From the NCBI RefSeq assembly GCF_900096975.1, contig NZ_FMYQ01000006.1:124001-188000 (forward strand): DNA of 64,000 bases, written 5' to 3'. Source of the DNA: Paraburkholderia lycopersici (lineage in GTDB: Bacteria; Pseudomonadota; Gammaproteobacteria; Burkholderiales; Burkholderiaceae). Below are positions 55,360-63,779 of this stretch, piece by piece. Positions within the stretch are counted from its first letter, which is position 1; each line of letters starts with the position of its first letter. A model generated the notes under the pieces. That model was not told the origin of the DNA and did no database searches. It saw nothing but the letters and a program-made list of their open reading frames with translations. The position numbers were made by a program, and so were the translations under genes.

Positions 55360-55761
55360 ATGATGCTGTTCGACGATTTGAGAGACAACGAATGGGCGCT
55401 GGTCGAGGCGTTGTTCTGTGCCGAACCGGCACGGAGCGAACGGCGTGGGCGGCCTCGCGTCGAAGCGCGTGCTGTGGTCAACGCGGTGCTCTGGGTCCTT
55501 TCGACAGGTGAAGGCTGGTCCAAGCTGCCGGGCCGCTATCCCTCGCCGCCGACCTGCCGCCGCCGTTTCGACGAGTGGCAGGCGGACGGCACGCTGGCGG
55601 AGATCGTCAAGCGACTGAGCTCGAACGGGCGCGAGATTTCGCTGCGCGGCCGTATCGGCGCAACGGCGACCAAGCCGCCGGCGCCGCCCAGCCGCGATCG
55701 CCTGCGCGGCGCCTTCTGGACCAATCCGGAGTCGTGGCGCGCGCCGGTCAAGATGGCCTGA
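55360..55761 (+). CDS. Second stand-alone IS5-type transposase N-domain protein
   Basis: The 133-residue protein repeats the architecture of 26897-27364: LRDNEWALVEALFCAEP, RGRPRVEARAVVNAVLWVLSTG, then WSKLPGRYPSPPTCRRRFDEW. The DUF4096-type domain is followed by an unrelated tail of about 45 residues, partly Pro/Arg-rich (TKPPAPPSRDRLRG). There is no DDE catalytic domain. The ATG at 55360 follows GAGGTGA at 4 bp. The next Met codon is adjacent, so the start may be 55363. Neighbouring DNA has no insertion-sequence ends. A role as a DNA-binding or host-adopted factor is possible. Confidence 0.7.
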   Translation: MMLFDDLRDNEWALVEALFCAEPARSERRGRPRVEARAVVNAVLWVLSTGEGWSKLPGRYPSPPTCRRRFDEWQADGTLAEIVKRLSSNGREISLRGRIGATATKPPAPPSRDRLRGAFWTNPESWRAPVKMA

Positions 55762-56031
55762 GCACACGCGTCAATCGCTTTGCGCCGGGCGCCGCGCGCG
55801 CCCGGCGAGTTTTTCGCCCTCCTTCTGCCTGTTCCCCGCGCACCCGCGCGGCGGGATACTCCGCTTCCGCCCGGCTCCGTCGCCATCGCTTCGCTGCCTC
55901 CGCAACGAAGCGAAGCCGCATGCCGCCCGCGATACATCTCTTTACCAATATTTACAGCATGCTTTCGCGCCCGCCGTTAGTTTGGCGATATGTCTATCAA
56001 CGTCAACAAGCTGGATTGACGGGGAGCCAAC

Positions 56032-56328
56032 ATGAAATCCATGGACCTGCCCATCCGGGGCATCATGGTTTCGCTGTCCGCGCTCGCCCTCTTCGCGCCA
56101 ACGGCGTCGTTCATGTCATTCAGCGCAGCCGCCCAGCCGCCGCATGCGTCCGCGCCGCCCTGGCCGATATCGCGCACCGGCGCCCACGCGTGGCCGCCCC
56201 CGGCAGCCGGCGGCAATGGCGCCAATGGCGGCAGCCACCCCGCGCCACGCGGGGACCTGCGCGGCGACATTACCGATAATGCGCGCCGCAGCGCGCCCCA
56301 GCGGCAGGAGGCGCCGCCGCATCGCTGA
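56032..56328 (+). CDS. Small secreted protein, low complexity
   Basis: The 98-residue product has an N-terminal signal (IRGIMVSLSALALFAPTASF, then an AAA-type cleavage region). Its mature part is rich in Ala, Pro, Gly and Arg (HAWPPPAAGGNGANGGSHP). The ATG at 56032 follows GGGGAG at 7 bp, a good ribosome-binding site. No domain was recognised. It stands alone. Probably a small periplasmic or surface peptide, or a weak gene; I cannot assign a function. Confidence 0.55.
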   Translation: MKSMDLPIRGIMVSLSALALFAPTASFMSFSAAAQPPHASAPPWPISRTGAHAWPPPAAGGNGANGGSHPAPRGDLRGDITDNARRSAPQRQEAPPHR

Positions 56329-56528
56329 TGCGTGCCTGAAGCGGGTTATCGAGACCGGACCGCAGAAACCGATGCCACGTCGATAAGAAGAACCGCTGAG
56401 TGCGCCCGATGAGCCCGATGAGCCCGACGAAACAGCGGGTCAGCATATACCCTGCCTTTGGGAACCACCACGCGTCGCGCGCGGTCTATTCTTACGCCAT
56501 CAAGCACAGCGTGGCAGCAGTAATTCCG

Positions 56529-56562
56529 GTAAGCCCGTATCTTTCGATGCGGGCTTTTTTTT
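56529..56562 (+). terminator. Intrinsic terminator of an unassigned transcript
   Basis: AAGCCCGTA/TGCGGGCTT form a hairpin (about 56530-56553) followed by TTTTTTT. The nearest plus-strand gene ends 200 bp upstream at 56328, so either that mRNA ends here or a short RNA ends here. Confidence 0.7.
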
Positions 56563-56579
56563 GGCGGGAGACGATGAAA

Positions 56580-56894
56580 CTACTGGCTGGCTTCGAGACC
56601 CGATTGGGGCACGCGTTCGGCCACATAGTCGGCCACGCGATGAGCGCTCCACTGCGCCGTGCGCTCGTCGCGTGCAAGACGGGCGAATTCCGCGCGACCA
56701 CGATCGGTCAGCACCGCGATGTCGACGGGCGCGTGAAAGCCCGGCGCCGGCGCGACCGTACGCTGGCGGACGATATCCATCATGCCGAGATCGCGCAAAT
56801 ACTGGAACACTTCGGGACGACGCGCCCACGGGACCTGCCGGTACTGCACCCGCCGCAGCGCTTCGAGTACTGCCTCGTTGGAATACGTGGTCAT
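56580..56894 (-). CDS. Small hypothetical protein, 104 residues
   Basis: The product is soluble, mixed in character, and begins MTTYSNEAVLEALRRVQYRQVPWARRP. It contains EVFQYLRDLGMMDIVRQRTVAPAPG and VDIAVLTDRGRAEFARLARDE. The helical repeats and the segment LTDRGRAEF resemble a winged-helix protein, but I cannot name a family. The start ATG is preceded by AAGAAAGAAGTGAG, a fair ribosome-binding site. It stands alone and overlaps a plus-strand terminator at its 3' side. Function unknown. Confidence 0.6.
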   Translation of the reverse strand: MTTYSNEAVLEALRRVQYRQVPWARRPEVFQYLRDLGMMDIVRQRTVAPAPGFHAPVDIAVLTDRGRAEFARLARDERTAQWSAHRVADYVAERVPQSGLEASQ

Positions 56895-57068
56895 CTCACT
56901 TCTTTCTTAAAATGCAGTCCTGCGATCATTGAGCCTGGCGCGAGCCGGCTTCGGCGCGACGTGAGCGGCAAAGCCAGCGCAGTGACGGGCCCACGCGCGC
57001 CGTCCCATGCACCGCGCGGCGGCAGGGACTGCAGGTTATCCGGGCCCCCGTAAAAGCGGACTTGCCGC

Positions 57069-57896
57069 TTGTCGCACGCCCAACGCCGCGCCACGCTCGC
57101 GGCGCAAAGGTCGGTTGGATGCGCAATTTCCCGAAAACAATACGTTACCTCATCCAAATTGATTCTAATCGTTTTGTTTGCGCTATTTATTGCGCTGGCG
57201 ATACTGTGGCACAGCGCGCGCTGGCGCGTCGCGGCTTGCGCCGCCGTCGTTTTCTGGCTGCTGTCGGCCGGCTGGCTCTCCGGGATCCTGCTCGACTTCG
57301 CCCAGCCGCAGGTATATCGCACTCCCTATGATCCGGTAAAAGCTGGCGCGGCGAACTTCGGTCCGCGCACCGCGATCGTCATGCTCGGCGGGGGCACCGA
57401 ATATCGCGACGGCAAGCTGGTCCCCAAGTACGATGTCTACGCGCGCATTGCGCTCGCGGCCGGGTTGCACGCGCAGTGCGTCCGCGCGGGCAGAACCTGT
57501 CGCGTGATCGTGAGCGGCGGCAACCCCCAGCACCACGCGAGCGCCGAAGCGGACAACTACGCGCCCTACCTGCTGCGCGCCGGCGTGCCGCGTGCCGATC
57601 TCGTCCTCGAAAACCGCAGTCTCACGACCTGGCAAAATGCGCGCAACGTGGCGCCCATCGTCCGCCCGGATGACGGCGAAACGCTCCTGCTCGTGACGTC
57701 CGCGTACCACATGCGCCGCGCGATGCTCGATTTCCACCGCTTCGGGATGGACCCGTTGCCCGTGGTCTCGAATGTGCGCCGCGTCCAGCGGGGCGTGCTG
57801 CCGCGCCTCGCCAATCTCAAGGTCGCCGAAATCGCGCTCCACGAGTTGATCGGGATCGCGCAGTTCTATGCCTATCGGATGCTCGGCTGGTTTTAG
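57069..57896 (+). CDS. YdcF/DUF218-family membrane-anchored protein
   Basis: The C-terminal 170 residues match the YdcF (DUF218) fold: AIVMLGGGTEYRDGKLVPKYDVYARI, CRVIVSGGNPQHH, then ENRSLTTWQNARNVAPI and LLLVTSAYHMRRAMLDF. The N-terminal part has two hydrophobic segments (about residues 30-50 and 56-73), so it is anchored in the inner membrane with the domain probably outside. The family is linked to cell-envelope metabolism but lacks an agreed reaction. The start is unclear: no ATG is in frame. Candidates are TTG at 57069 and TTG at 57159, without good ribosome-binding sites. An ATG at 57119 is in another frame. Confidence 0.8.
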   Translation: MSHAQRRATLAAQRSVGCAISRKQYVTSSKLILIVLFALFIALAILWHSARWRVAACAAVVFWLLSAGWLSGILLDFAQPQVYRTPYDPVKAGAANFGPRTAIVMLGGGTEYRDGKLVPKYDVYARIALAAGLHAQCVRAGRTCRVIVSGGNPQHHASAEADNYAPYLLRAGVPRADLVLENRSLTTWQNARNVAPIVRPDDGETLLLVTSAYHMRRAMLDFHRFGMDPLPVVSNVRRVQRGVLPRLANLKVAEIALHELIGIAQFYAYRMLGWF

Positions 57897-58055
57897 CGTG
57901 ACGGGGATGCGACAGCAGTTGTAACCAGGTGTAACGACCGCACGAGGGCCTTGCACGATGTCATCTGGAGCGAGTATTTGGTCGTTAGAATGACATGTCC
58001 ATCCTGCTTGGACAGGTACCGGCTGGGTCCATAAACCGCTCCTTCGGAGGTAGAG

Positions 58056-58286
58056 ATGAAAAAAGTGTCCCTCGCAGTCCTGATTTCACTTTCCGCACTG
58101 ACGGGTGTTGCATATGCACAGTCGGATAACGGCATCACGATGAGCACCGATCCCGCAAGGGCCGACGACGTCCTCCAACGTGCGCAGGCCCTGCAGCAGC
58201 AACAGTCCGCCGCGCCCGCGCAGCCGGCCATGCCCATGCATCACAAGGGGCATGGGCATCACAAGAAGCCCGCGCAGGCGCAATAA
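58056..58286 (+). CDS. Small secreted His-rich protein, 76 residues
   Basis: The protein has a typical signal peptide (MKKVSLAVLISLSALTGVAYAQ, cleaved after AYA) and a mature part of about 55 residues. The C-terminal segment is HHKGHGHHKKPAQ, after a Gln/Ala-rich part. His-rich tails of this type can bind metal ions, but no metal-binding role is proven here. GGAGGT lies 7 bp before the ATG. An intrinsic terminator follows. It resembles short Burkholderia periplasmic proteins of unknown function. Confidence 0.75.
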   Translation: MKKVSLAVLISLSALTGVAYAQSDNGITMSTDPARADDVLQRAQALQQQQSAAPAQPAMPMHHKGHGHHKKPAQAQ

Positions 58287-58335
58287 CGAACGGGCCGGGC
58301 CGCGCAGGCCGTGTGTGCGCGGCACGAGTCCCGGA

Positions 58336-58373
58336 AGAAAGCCGATGCCGGCCGTGCCGTCATCGGCTTTTTT
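58336..58373 (+). terminator. Intrinsic terminator after His-rich protein gene
   Basis: AAAGCCGATG and CATCGGCTTT are complementary over 10 bp, with a 13-nt loop, followed by a T-run. It lies about 50 bp after the stop codon. Confidence 0.8.
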
Positions 58374-58523
58374 GTCGGCGGCGTTCCGCCCTGCGCCGTC
58401 CGGGGCACCGCGCAGGTGCGGGGGCGCGGTATGCTAAAGTCGCGCACCTCGAATTGACCCGGTCGGGACAGATCCGGTCGGGCCAGCCCACCCACTTGTG
58501 CGCGCCACGCGCGGAGAAACGCA

Positions 58524-58784
58524 ATGAGCAATATCCAGCTCGACATCGAATGGACCGAAGCGGCTTCACGCAAGATCGAAAAGCTGATGCCACGCGGCGG
58601 CAATCAGGACGCGTATCTCGCGCTGCCGCCCATCGAATGCCTGCCGATGGAAGGCGACGTGCTGTTCCTCGGCCCGGCGGGCAAGCAGCAGCCGTTCATC
58701 GTCGCAGAGCGCCAATATCATCACGAAGGCGACGCCGACTGGACCATCATCCTGATTCTCGACGTCCCCAACAGCGCACACTGA
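58524..58784 (+). CDS. Small hypothetical protein, 86 residues
   Basis: The soluble protein begins MSNIQLDIEWTEAASRKIEKLMPRG, then AYLALPPIECLPMEGDVLFLG, and ends WTIILILDVPNSAH. There is no signal or membrane segment. The ATG follows GGAGA at 6 bp. I do not recognise the family; short proteins of this kind occur in Burkholderia. The adjacent region is degenerate, so it may be a surviving single gene. Confidence 0.65.
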   Translation: MSNIQLDIEWTEAASRKIEKLMPRGGNQDAYLALPPIECLPMEGDVLFLGPAGKQQPFIVAERQYHHEGDADWTIILILDVPNSAH

Positions 58785-59518
58785 GCCGCGGTTAGATTCC
58801 GCGTCACACCGGGTGCACAGAAGACGAGCGCCCTCTCGCGGCCTCCCGGCGAGCAGCGCCAGCATGCTGCCTGTGCGCAGCATGCGCCGGCAGTCCGGAC
58901 ACTCGACGGCAAGATCCACCGGCCAACGCAGCCGTACTGACGCCTGCGATCGGCAGGCATGCGGGCGCCCCACGGACCGCGCGCCGGCGCGCGTCAGGAG
59001 CCATGCCCAACGATACGTCGAACGCGAAGCCCCTCGGCCACGCACCTGCTCGCCCAGCTACAGCCGCGTGACGGCGGCTGGGTCGCGCGGTGGCACGGCT
59101 GCGCGCTCGAAAGCGCGTTCCAGCCTGTGCTGTCGATCACGCATCAACGCGTGGTCGGATATGAAGCGCTGCTGTGCGCGACCAACGCAGCGGGCCACGC
59201 CGTCGCACCGGCGGATTTGTTCGAGCATGGCGAACGCCGAGACGCAGCAGCCCGACGAACTCGCTCGCTGCCTGCACCTCGCGAACTTCGTCGGACAAGA
59301 CATCGAGACCGGGTGGATCTTCCTGAACACGCTGCCGCGCAACGCACGCGCTGCGGTGACAGGTCCGCCTCAATGACGGCGAGCCCTGCTACACAGCCGC
59401 CATCGCGCGCTCGTTCGGCGGAGCGACGCATGTGCTTTGCGCCGGGCTCGGTCCGCACGAGCGGTCGTGGCGCGAATCCGGTCAGGCGCAAGCAGGTCGA
59501 CGAGCCGCCGCGGCCCGC
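58785..59518. other. Degenerate region with EAL pseudogene
   Basis: No intact gene lies here. The part 59003-59376 is a broken EAL-domain gene (listed). A minus-strand frame at about 58800-58925 shows two CxxC pairs (CPDC and CTRC), but it runs antisense to the neighbouring gene and was not called. The plus-strand segment 59352-59510 has an open frame (DGEPCYTAAIARSFGGATHVL) of unclear origin. Confidence 0.5.
59003..59376 (+). pseudogene. Frameshifted, truncated EAL-domain gene
   Basis: An ATG at 59003 (MPNDTSNAKPLG) is followed in a second frame by LLAQLQPRDGGWVARWHGC and then LESAFQPVLSITHQRVVGYEALL. This is the start of an EAL cyclic-di-GMP phosphodiesterase domain (the family shows FQPI, GYEALLR). 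In the third frame the sequence goes on as ELARCLHLANFVGQDIETGW, then IFLNTLPRNARAAV, ending at TGA 59374. At least two frameshifts are needed to connect them. The rest of the domain, including the metal-binding and catalytic residues, is missing. The protein is therefore inactive. Confidence 0.7.
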
Positions 59519-59923
59519 TCATTCGGATATGCGCCGCCGCCCCGCTTTCAGCTCGCCGTGACGCCCCTTGGCGTCGAGCCGGCGCAGCTTCGAAGCGCGC
59601 GTCGGCCGCGTTGCGAGGCGCGCCTTGCGCGTCACGCTCACGCTGTCGATCAGCGCATCGAGGCGTGCGAGCGCCGCCGCGCGGTTCTGCTCCTGGGTGC
59701 GATATTCCTGCGACTTGATGACGACGACGCCTTCGCGCGAAATGCGCCGGTCGGCGAGCGCGAGCAGGCGCATCTTGAGCACCTCGGGCAGCGACGAGGC
59801 GCGGATGTCGAAGCGCAGATGGATCGCGCTCGACACCTTGTTCACGTTCTGGCCGCCCGCCCCTTGCGAGCGCACGGCGACGAGTTCGATTTCCTGCAAA
59901 GGAATGGGAGCGCGGGCAGTCAT
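59519..59923 (-). CDS. arfB: Alternative ribosome-rescue factor ArfB
   Basis: ArfB (YaeJ) is a peptidyl-tRNA hydrolase that frees ribosomes stalled at the 3' ends of broken mRNAs. The 134-residue protein has the class I release-factor GGQ motif in [13 protein letters not shown] (residues about 19-31), the [10 protein letters not shown] segment, and a basic C-terminal tail ([19 protein letters not shown]) that enters the mRNA channel. The ATG at 59923 gives the conserved opening [14 protein letters not shown]; the open frame before it is not conserved. It lies in a small region with pseudogenes on one side and a membrane-protein gene on the other. Confidence 0.95.
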   Translation of the reverse strand: MTARAPIPLQEIELVAVRSQGAGGQNVNKVSSAIHLRFDIRASSLPEVLKMRLLALADRRISREGVVVIKSQEYRTQEQNRAAALARLDALIDSVSVTRKARLATRPTRASKLRRLDAKGRHGELKAGRRRISE

Positions 59924-60123
59924 AGGCGAAAGAGAAAAAGCAGGCCACGGGCCGGCCACGCGGCAGTGTCGCACAGCGCGGCGAAAGCGGCGAGCGGCCT
60001 GCCGCGGGCACGCGAAATGCAGCGGCGTCAGGTGTCGAACGCCCCGCGCGTGTTTGCCGCCGCGCGGGGCGTGAACCATACTTCCGTCATACCCTTGAGG
60101 ATACCTTCAGGAGCACGCCCCCC

Positions 60124-60795
60124 ATGAAGCTGCGTCCAGCATTCGTCGCCGAACTGGCGGTCAATCTGCTGCTTCCCTGGGTCGCCTATCGCCTCGCCCA
60201 GCCGCACTGGGGCGAAGTCGGCGGCCTCATTGCGTCGGCTGCCCCGCCGCTCGCCTGGAGCGCGGTCGAGCTGGTGCGCTTCCGGCGTGTCGACGCGCTC
60301 TCGGCCGTCATTCTGCTCGGCATCGTGCTCTCGCTGCTCGCCATGGCTTTCGGCGGCAGCACCCGCGTGCTGCTGATGCGCGAAAGCCTCGCCGCGGGCG
60401 CGATCGGCATTGCCTTCCTGTGCTCGCTGCTGGCGAGGCGCCCGCTCGTGTTCTATCTCACGCGAGCCACGGTCGCGCGCGAGACGCGCGAGGGCGTCGC
60501 GCGTCTCGAGCAGCTCTGGCGCGAGAACGCGCGCTTCGCCGCAGCCATGCGCCTTCTCACCCTGGTCTGGGGCACGGGGCTCTGCCTCGATTCGGCGCTG
60601 CGCACCTGGCTGGCCGCCACCTGGCCGATCGAACGCTTTCTCGTCGTCTCGCCGATCATCGGCTACGGCGCGTTCGGCGGCCTGATGGCGTGGACCCTCT
60701 GGTATCGCACGCGCATGCGGCGCATACGCGGCATGCGCGGCCTGCTCGGCGACGCGGCCACGGCGGCCAACGCGAGCACGCTCAGCGTGGACTGA
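60124..60795 (+). CDS. VC0807-like integral membrane protein
   Basis: The 223-residue protein has about six hydrophobic helices and no soluble domain. Segments such as LAVNLLLPWVAYRLAQPHWG, LIASAAPPLAWSAVELVRFRRVDALSAVILLGIVLSLLA and WGTGLCLDSALRTWLA match the VC0807 family of unknown function. The inner membrane is the expected location. It starts from ATG 60124, near a GGAG, and lies in the same direction as the FUSC gene 143 bp downstream. Nothing links it to a transport substrate. Confidence 0.8.
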   Translation: MKLRPAFVAELAVNLLLPWVAYRLAQPHWGEVGGLIASAAPPLAWSAVELVRFRRVDALSAVILLGIVLSLLAMAFGGSTRVLLMRESLAAGAIGIAFLCSLLARRPLVFYLTRATVARETREGVARLEQLWRENARFAAAMRLLTLVWGTGLCLDSALRTWLAATWPIERFLVVSPIIGYGAFGGLMAWTLWYRTRMRRIRGMRGLLGDAATAANASTLSVD

Positions 60796-60938
60796 GCCGC
60801 CCTGTCCGGACGCGATGCGCGCCTGCGCGAGCACGCGGCGAAGCCCCATGCATCGACGGTCAGATCGTGCCCGAAATCAGTTAGACTCAGCGCCACAGTC
60901 CGCGGCATACCGTCCGCTCCCGAACTTGCCGGCAGTCG

Positions 60939-63434
60939 ATGCGCTATTCCGTAGAAATCAGGAAATTCCTTTATAGCCAGTACTTTTACGGCGGTCTGCG
61001 CATCGCGATCGGCATTTCCCTTCCTGCCGTCCTGTGCCTGGTCGTCTTTCACAAGAGCGAACTCGGCTTCACCATCTCGACCGGCGCGCTCGGCGCCTGC
61101 GTGGTCGACATGCCGGGGCCGCTCAAATACAAGCGCAACGAAATGCTCGCCTGCAGCGTGATCGGTTTTCTCTCCGCTTACGCCACCGGCCTCGCCACGT
61201 TCAGTCCCATCGCATTGTGGGCCACCGTCGTGCCGCTCACCTTCGTGCTCTCGCTGATCGTGGTCTACGGCAACCGCTGGCCGCAGATCAGCTTCGCCAC
61301 CCTCTTCATGATGGTGATGACGCTCGAAGAGCATTTCACGCCGCACCTCGCGCTCGTCAACGCGTTGTGGATCCTGCTGGGCGGCCTGTGGTACACGGCG
61401 TGGTCAACCTTGATCAGCCAGTTGATGCTCGATCGCATCGAGCAGCAGGCGCTCGCCGAAAGCGTGTTCGCCTGCGCCGATTACCTGCTCGCGCGCGCCC
61501 AGTTCTTCGACCTCGACAACGACCTCGACGAGTGCTACCGGAATCTCGTCGCGAAACAGATCGCGGCCGTCGAGCGCCAGGACGCCGCGCGCGACATCGT
61601 CCTGCGCAACCTGCCCAAGCTGCGGGCCGGCAAGATCGACGCGCGGCGCGCGATGCACTTCAACCTGTTCATCAACACGGTCGATCTGCACGAACTGTTC
61701 GTAGGCGCGCACACCGACTACCCGCTCGTGCGCAACACGTTCGGCGGCTCGGATCTGCTCGTGTTCTATCGCGACCTGATCCGCAAAGCCGCCGCCGATC
61801 TCGAAGACATCGGCCTCGCCGTGCTGCAGAACGAGGCGCCGCGCGCGAGCGTGAACGTGAAAGCCGAGCTGCGCGCCATCGAATACGAACTCGAGCTGCT
61901 GAGAAAGCGCGACCTGCCCGCCAGCGACCCGGAGGCCTATGCGGCGATCTCGGCCTCGTTCCGGCGCATCTGGAGCGCCACGCGCCTGATCGACCGCATG
62001 CGCCGCAACCTCGCGAGCGAAGTGCCGACGACCGAAACCGAGCTGCGCATCGACGAGGCCCTCACGCGCTTCGTGACGAGCCGCCGCGTGCCCTACCTGC
62101 AGATCTTCTCGAATCTCACGATGGCCTCGCCGAGCTTTCGCCATGCGCTGCGCGTGACGATCGCCGTGGCGGTGGGCTTCTGGCTCGGGCGCCTGCTGCC
62201 GCTCACGAACGCCTACTGGATCGTGATGACGAGCATCATCATCCTGAAGCCCGGCTACTCGCTCACGCGCCAGCGCAATGCGCAGCGTATCGTCGGCACG
62301 CTGATCGGCTGCGTGGCCAGCATCGCGCTGATCCTGCTCGTGAAGGACCCGCTCGTGCTGCTCGTCTCGATGTTCGCGGCGATGGTGATGAGCTACAGCC
62401 TGCTGCTCTTCAACTACACGGCGAGCGTGGTGTTCACCTCGGCTTACGTGCTGCTGATGTTCCATTTGCTCGCGCCGGGCAGCATGCGCATCATCGGCGA
62501 GCGCGCCATCGACACGGTGGTGGGCTGCATGATCGCCATTGCCGCGAGCCACCTGTTCCCGTACTGGGAATACCGGCTGATGGGCAAGCTCGTGCACGAC
62601 ATGATCGCCGCGACGCGCAGCTATCTCGAGGCGAGCTGGTGGTGGAGCGGCCGCACCGGTGCGCCGCAGCCGGCGTTCGCGGGCGCGGCGGCGAGCGAGG
62701 CCGCGCCGGGACATGCCTCGACCATGACGGCGTTGGCCGCAAGCGCGGAACGCGGCTCGGCGAGCGATATGAGAAGCGGAACGGCAAGCGCGGCAAGCGT
62801 CGTCGACGAAACGGCGACCGCTGCGGCCGCGACGCTCGTCGATTCGCCGACAAGCAGCGCCCCCGGCTCCCCCGTCGCCGCGGTGGGCGCAAAGGCCGCC
62901 TCACCTGCCGGCCCGAACGCCGCCGCTACCGCGCCTTCGCTCGCGCGCGATTTTCGCTACAGGCTCGCGCGCAAGAACGTGCACGTGGCGTTCGCGAATC
63001 TCGGCCAGGCCTTCCAGCGCATGATGCTCGAACCCAAAGCCGCGCAGAAGTTCGTGCCCGAGCTCAACGACCTGCTCGTGCGCAGCCATGTGCTCGCCTC
63101 CCAGATCACGGCCGCCGCCCCGCTCCTGCGCAGCGCGGCGCGGCCCGACCAGCCGGAGATCACGCTCGACGCACTCGAACGCGCCCTCTCGTGCGTGCGC
63201 GAAAACCTCGTCGCCGCCGAAGCGGGCACACCGGCGCCGGCCGATCAGGCCGACGTCACGAAGCGGCTCACGCGCGAGCTCGATACGATGGTGGTGGAAG
63301 CCGAGCGCGCGCTCGGCGCCTCCGCGGAGTTCACGCAGGAGTTCAAGCTGCTCGCGCACCAGTGCAAGCAGATGATCACGGCGTCCTGGCTGATCCGCAA
63401 GGACGCGAGCGTCATCCGGCTACCGGACGAGTAA
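60939..63434 (+). CDS. FUSC-family inner-membrane transporter (YccS/AaeB type)
   Basis: The 831-residue protein has the FUSC plan: two blocks of about six transmembrane helices (about residues 20-165 and 400-540), with a cytoplasmic region between (about residues 170-390) and at the C terminus. Characteristic segments are PAVLCLVVFHKSELGFTISTGALGACVVDMPGP and NAYWIVMTSIIILKPGYSLTRQRNAQRIVGTLIGC. Family members export aromatic acids (AaeB) or are of unknown role (YccS, YhfK). An insert of about 90 residues, rich in Ala, Ser and Thr (about residues 575-670), precedes the final helical part. No HlyD adaptor gene is adjacent. Confidence 0.88.
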   Translation: MRYSVEIRKFLYSQYFYGGLRIAIGISLPAVLCLVVFHKSELGFTISTGALGACVVDMPGPLKYKRNEMLACSVIGFLSAYATGLATFSPIALWATVVPLTFVLSLIVVYGNRWPQISFATLFMMVMTLEEHFTPHLALVNALWILLGGLWYTAWSTLISQLMLDRIEQQALAESVFACADYLLARAQFFDLDNDLDECYRNLVAKQIAAVERQDAARDIVLRNLPKLRAGKIDARRAMHFNLFINTVDLHELFVGAHTDYPLVRNTFGGSDLLVFYRDLIRKAAADLEDIGLAVLQNEAPRASVNVKAELRAIEYELELLRKRDLPASDPEAYAAISASFRRIWSATRLIDRMRRNLASEVPTTETELRIDEALTRFVTSRRVPYLQIFSNLTMASPSFRHALRVTIAVAVGFWLGRLLPLTNAYWIVMTSIIILKPGYSLTRQRNAQRIVGTLIGCVASIALILLVKDPLVLLVSMFAAMVMSYSLLLFNYTASVVFTSAYVLLMFHLLAPGSMRIIGERAIDTVVGCMIAIAASHLFPYWEYRLMGKLVHDMIAATRSYLEASWWWSGRTGAPQPAFAGAAASEAAPGHASTMTALAASAERGSASDMRSGTASAASVVDETATAAAATLVDSPTSSAPGSPVAAVGAKAASPAGPNAAATAPSLARDFRYRLARKNVHVAFANLGQAFQRMMLEPKAAQKFVPELNDLLVRSHVLASQITAAAPLLRSAARPDQPEITLDALERALSCVRENLVAAEAGTPAPADQADVTKRLTRELDTMVVEAERALGASAEFTQEFKLLAHQCKQMITASWLIRKDASVIRLPDE

Positions 63435-63479
63435 GCGGGGAGGCAGGCGCCAAACGAAGGAAGCGCACCGCGCGGGGCG

Positions 63480-63680
63480 TCACTGCGTCGAGTTGCCGGC
63501 CTGCGAGGCAGCCATGCTCGCAGTGGCGGTCGCGCTCGCAGCGCCGGCGCCGACGGTCTCGTCGTACTCGCGCTTGCTGCGCAGCGCGTTGAAGAGCACG
63601 GTGCCGATCACGAACAGCACCACCACGACGATCAGCACGGCAACGCCGAAGGTGGGATTCTTCTTGCGCGGTTCGTTCAT
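63480..63680 (-). CDS. Small single-pass membrane protein, 66 residues
   Basis: The product has a basic N terminus (MNEPRKKNP), one hydrophobic helix (VAVLIVVVVLFVIGTVLF, about residues 13-30), a charged segment (RSKREYDETV), and an Ala/Ser/Thr-rich tail. It is a plausible small inner-membrane protein, convergent with the FUSC gene and on the same strand as the Lrp gene that starts beyond it. Family not recognised. Confidence 0.65.
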   Translation of the reverse strand: MNEPRKKNPTFGVAVLIVVVVLFVIGTVLFNALRSKREYDETVGAGAASATATASMAASQAGNSTQ

Positions 63681-63779
63681 CGATCGTGCCCAGCCTCGAA
63701 GAAAGGAAGAGGAACGGGCATTCTACGCCGCCGCGCCTTGCAGACGGCTTGCGAAACGAAGCGCCCCCCCTCGCTACCG

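Noticed and set aside
56400..57053. 217-codon plus-strand open frame
   Set aside because: It runs through a strong intrinsic terminator and is antisense to the better-supported small gene at 56580-56894.
58795..58930. Minus-strand frame with two CxxC pairs resembling a zinc ribbon (CPDC and CTRC)
   Set aside because: It continues antisense into the supported gene at 58524-58784, has no good start or ribosome-binding site, and lies in a region of decayed genes.
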